From: Kingdonia uniflora
Taxonomy: Eukaryota > Streptophyta > Magnoliopsida > Ranunculales > Circaeasteraceae
NCBI GenBank assembly: GCA_014058105.1
Contig: JACGCM010000012.1
Span: 248,001-312,000, forward strand
Direction: 5' to 3'
DNA: 64,000 bases
Shown: one piece after another, positions 61,880-64,000 of the stretch
Numbering within the stretch: the stretch's first letter is position 1
Layout of the letters: each line of letters starts with the position of its first letter
Notes under the pieces: model-generated
Database searches by the model: none
Told to the model about the DNA's origin: nothing
Seen by the model: only the letters and a program-made list of their open reading frames with translations
Program-made: the position numbers and the translations under genes

Positions 61880-62127
61880 TGTTAAATTAGACCTAATAAC
61901 AAAGATTCAACAAAACCTCATAATCACAAATCATCTAATTTACTCCCTAAATCGAAATAAACCAAAAAAAACATACTTTGATTCGTCCCAAAACCTTTAG
62001 CCAGTAAAACCCCGGTGTGACGCCCCAACGAAGCCGAGCAAATCTACCCGAGCTTTTTGAGTTTGACCAATGTTCTATGCATCCTAGTATAGTTTCCTTC
62101 AAAACGGATTTGGTTCGTCCCAGTTTT
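61880..62127 (-). promoter_or_regulatory. RPC3 upstream region and probable 5'UTR
   Basis: Only about 250 bases separate the RPC3 start codon from the proposed copia LTR. A block at 61,990-62,013 (AAAACCTTTAGCCAGTAAAA) matches a repeat found in the copia 3' non-coding region at 62,539-62,562. TGTGACGCCCCAA at 62,016 resembles the start of some plant gypsy LTRs. No clear TATA box of its own. Confidence 0.4.
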
Positions 62128-62394
62128 GATGTTTCTATGGGAGATATAAATCTAAAGCAATATAACTAGCATAGCTTATGAACAACTAGCATGACTTATG
62201 AACAAGGAGAGAGAAAGAGATTTATTGATTCAACATAAGTGTGTTCCTTGTCTATATAGACAATTCAGAAGAGTTCCCTAATCTACTCAAACTCCCCACA
62301 TAACCCTATCGGGCCTATCGGTTTGTTAAGAGTCTGTATAACACACCCCAACCCTGTTGGGGTCCTAGCTTAGGTTTGGACCCAACTCCTAACA
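62128..62394 (-). repeat. 3' LTR of a copia element, pointing at RPC3
   Basis: The inner end is firm: minus-strand polypurine tract AAGGGGAAG, then TGTTAGGAGTTGGG from 62,394 downward. The outer end is proposed at 62,128 (ending ACATCA) and is uncertain because the partner LTR is outside the window. A TATA box lies in the perfect 16-base palindrome TTGTCTATATAGACAA (62,248-62,263); AATAAA follows at about 62,220. Confidence 0.6.
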
Positions 62395-62403
62395 CTTCCC
62401 CTT
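62395..62403 (-). promoter_or_regulatory. Polypurine tract of the right-edge copia element
   Basis: The minus strand reads AAGGGGAAG directly before the LTR start TGTTAG. Confidence 0.75.
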
Positions 62404-62628
62404 AAGGTGTTTCATACTCGGACGACTTGCCTCATTAAAACCTCTCCCTAGCAAAACCCCCTCAGACAAAAATTTGTGCAGGGAAAGAATACAATTATAT
62501 GCCATGTATGGGTTGTGGACGCGTATACGTTGCCTCATCAAAACCTCTAGCCAGTAAAACCTCCTAGGATAAAAACTGCGCTATCAAGAAAAAGAGTACA
62601 ACACGCATGTGTCCACGTCAGACTGGAA

Positions 62629-63129
62629 CTACTCCCCCTGACGTCGATCTCCCTGAGATAATAAATTTTGTAAACTTCGCATGCCGATTCCATGAATTAA
62701 TCTCTTGAACATATGATATGCAAGAGCCTTCGTGAATAGATCAGCCAGGTTGTCTTCTAAATGGACTTGAACAACGTTGATCTCATTCTTCTTCTGCAAC
62801 TCGTATATGTGAAAGAACTTTAGTGAAATATGCTTCGTTTTGTCATCTTTAATAAATTTGTCTTTGACTTGAACGATACAAGCTGCGTTGTCTTCATAAA
62901 GTGTCGTCAGTTTATCTTGCTTATAACTCAGACTGCAACTTCCGTTGATGTGGTTGATCATAGACCGCAACCAAAAACATTTTTTGTCAGCTTCATGTAG
63001 TTCAAGAATCTCTGCGTGATTCGAAGATGTAGCAACCATTGTATGCTTTACTGATCTCCATGAAATCGTAGTATCTCCATACAATAACATATAACCCGAT
63101 TGAGATCGGCATTTATGTGGATCTGACAA
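62629..63129 (-). pseudogene. Copia RNase H
   Basis: A 166-residue segment starting in SDPHKCRSQSGYMLLYGDTT, then ISWRSVKHTMVATSSNHAEI (catalytic Glu in HAEI), LYEDNAACIVQV with the catalytic Asp, DDKTKHISLKFFHIYELQKK and EDNLADLFTKAL. This is the usual copia C-terminus. The start codon shown is arbitrary because the true frame continues upstream into RT. Confidence 0.92.
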
Positions 63130-63960
63130 ATATCCTGCATCGGCGTATCCTATAATTTCCTGTTTGCCAAGTTATGGATAGAACAAACCCCAGTCTTTCG
63201 TACCGATGAGATATCTTAACATGTGCTTGACCCCATTCCAGTGCATTTGGGTAGGAACTCTGAATGAGTCATTGGGTCTAGTATACCCAACAAACTATAG
63301 CAAAGCACCTCCTAGCTATGGCGTCATAGCCTCAGGAGTTTCTCCCTCCATTAAGATGGTGAAAGATGTCGTTATCCACACCCAAGTGATGGACGCGCAA
63401 TAAACGACTTAGCACCGTGTGCTACATCCATATCGAAGTGCTAGATAACTCTTCTGATATATATTGCTTGGTGTATGAGTACCACTATCAAGATGTTTGA
63501 TCTACAAATCGATACACTCTTGATTCCCAAGGTCTTGTATTTCGAATTCCTTCCCAAGGTATTCGGCGGCTTTCACGATCTCCCCCGGAGGTCTAATGAT
63601 ATCCAAATCATTTAGTACACTGTTATGATGAGTGAAGCCAATTTCTGTATTTTAAATAAGAACGCATGGACAGATAAGGATATTTGCAAAGTCTCCGACC
63701 TTCAAATACTCAGTCAACTTACTGTGTCTCATGGGCCCCAATTACTTCAAGTCAACAATAACTTTTCCAGTTTTATTATGTGCACACCTCATGTGTCGGG
63801 CCTGGTTACTTCTGGAAGCTTATACCTTCCCAGGTAGCTTTATGTATATATCTGTATCTAGTTTCCCATATAGATACGCGGTATTTACATTAGACGAATG
63901 TCTAACTTGTCCTCGACAACTTGACAGACGGATCAGTACCGAAATATTATAGCGTCCATA
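63130..63960 (-). pseudogene. Copia RT, C-terminal part, degenerate
   Basis: Conceptual translation shows IIGYADAGYLSDPHK just upstream of RNase H, then (reading upstream) HWNGVKHMLRYLIGTKDWGL and LVGYTRPNDSFRVPTQMHWN near 63,180-63,300. Further right the frame is broken by stops. RT catalytic motifs would lie beyond or within the broken part and were not found. Confidence 0.7.
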
Positions 63961-64000
63961 ACCGGGTAATAGGTCACACTACAATCGATGCCAGATCTCT

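Larger units (their letters stand above)
62128..64000 (-). mobile_element. Ty1/copia element, 3' end only, runs off the right edge
   Basis: LTR, polypurine tract, a 3' non-coding stretch with a repeated 35-45-base motif (62,426-62,460 and 62,529-62,572), RNase H and the end of RT, all on the minus strand. The family differs from the copia element at 16.7-21.9 kb in LTR and RNase H sequence. Confidence 0.85.

Noticed and set aside
1..64000. CRISPR arrays, bacterial operons, tRNA or rRNA genes, organelle-derived insertions
   Set aside because: No spaced repeat array, cloverleaf or rRNA-like stretch was seen, and no segment looked like chloroplast or mitochondrial coding sequence.

Overview
The window is nuclear DNA of a flowering plant, almost certainly a eudicot. 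It is AT-rich, has GT-AG introns, and carries plant Ty3/gypsy, Ty1/copia, LINE and hAT-type elements around two recognisable host genes. No tRNA, rRNA, CRISPR array or bacterial-style operon was seen. I could not fix the species.

Layout. Positions 1-21,909 are a block of nested or adjacent retrotransposons, all read on the minus strand. First is a decayed gypsy element (1-4,699; integrase runs off the left edge), then a broken conserved ORF of unknown function (4,745-5,530). Next is a complete but mutated Athila-type element (5,568-15,951) with two LTRs, a tRNA-Asp-type primer site and a long pol frame broken mainly by stop codons. Last is a complete copia element (16,697-21,909) with a perfect 5-bp target duplication. 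A foldback MITE lies at 22,712-23,098.

The first host gene is a reticulon-like (RTNLB) ER-membrane protein on the plus strand: coding exons 28,151-29,968 and a probable 5'UTR intron from 25,311. The second is convergent to it. It is the RNA polymerase III subunit RPC3 (RPC82/POLR3C homologue) on the minus strand, with 14 coding exons from 61,879 down to 30,904. These exons join in phase to 527 residues. The gene spans 31 kb because its introns hold a plus-strand LINE (38,102-41,369), a 752-bp non-autonomous hAT element with an 8-bp duplication (45,391-46,142), a degenerate minus-strand LINE (about 52,027-56,300), LTR fragments and a SINE-like tail. Immediately upstream of RPC3, and pointing at it, is the 3' end (LTR, polypurine tract, RNase H) of another copia element that runs off the right edge.

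How it fits together. RTNLB and RPC3 look like ordinary single-copy housekeeping genes lying tail to tail; everything else is mobile DNA. The most unusual pattern is that the TATA box of four different LTR families here sits in a short inverted repeat. Two of them, one gypsy and one copia, have an identical loop and arms that differ but still pair. Those same two families also share clusters of a GTTCGAAC palindrome.
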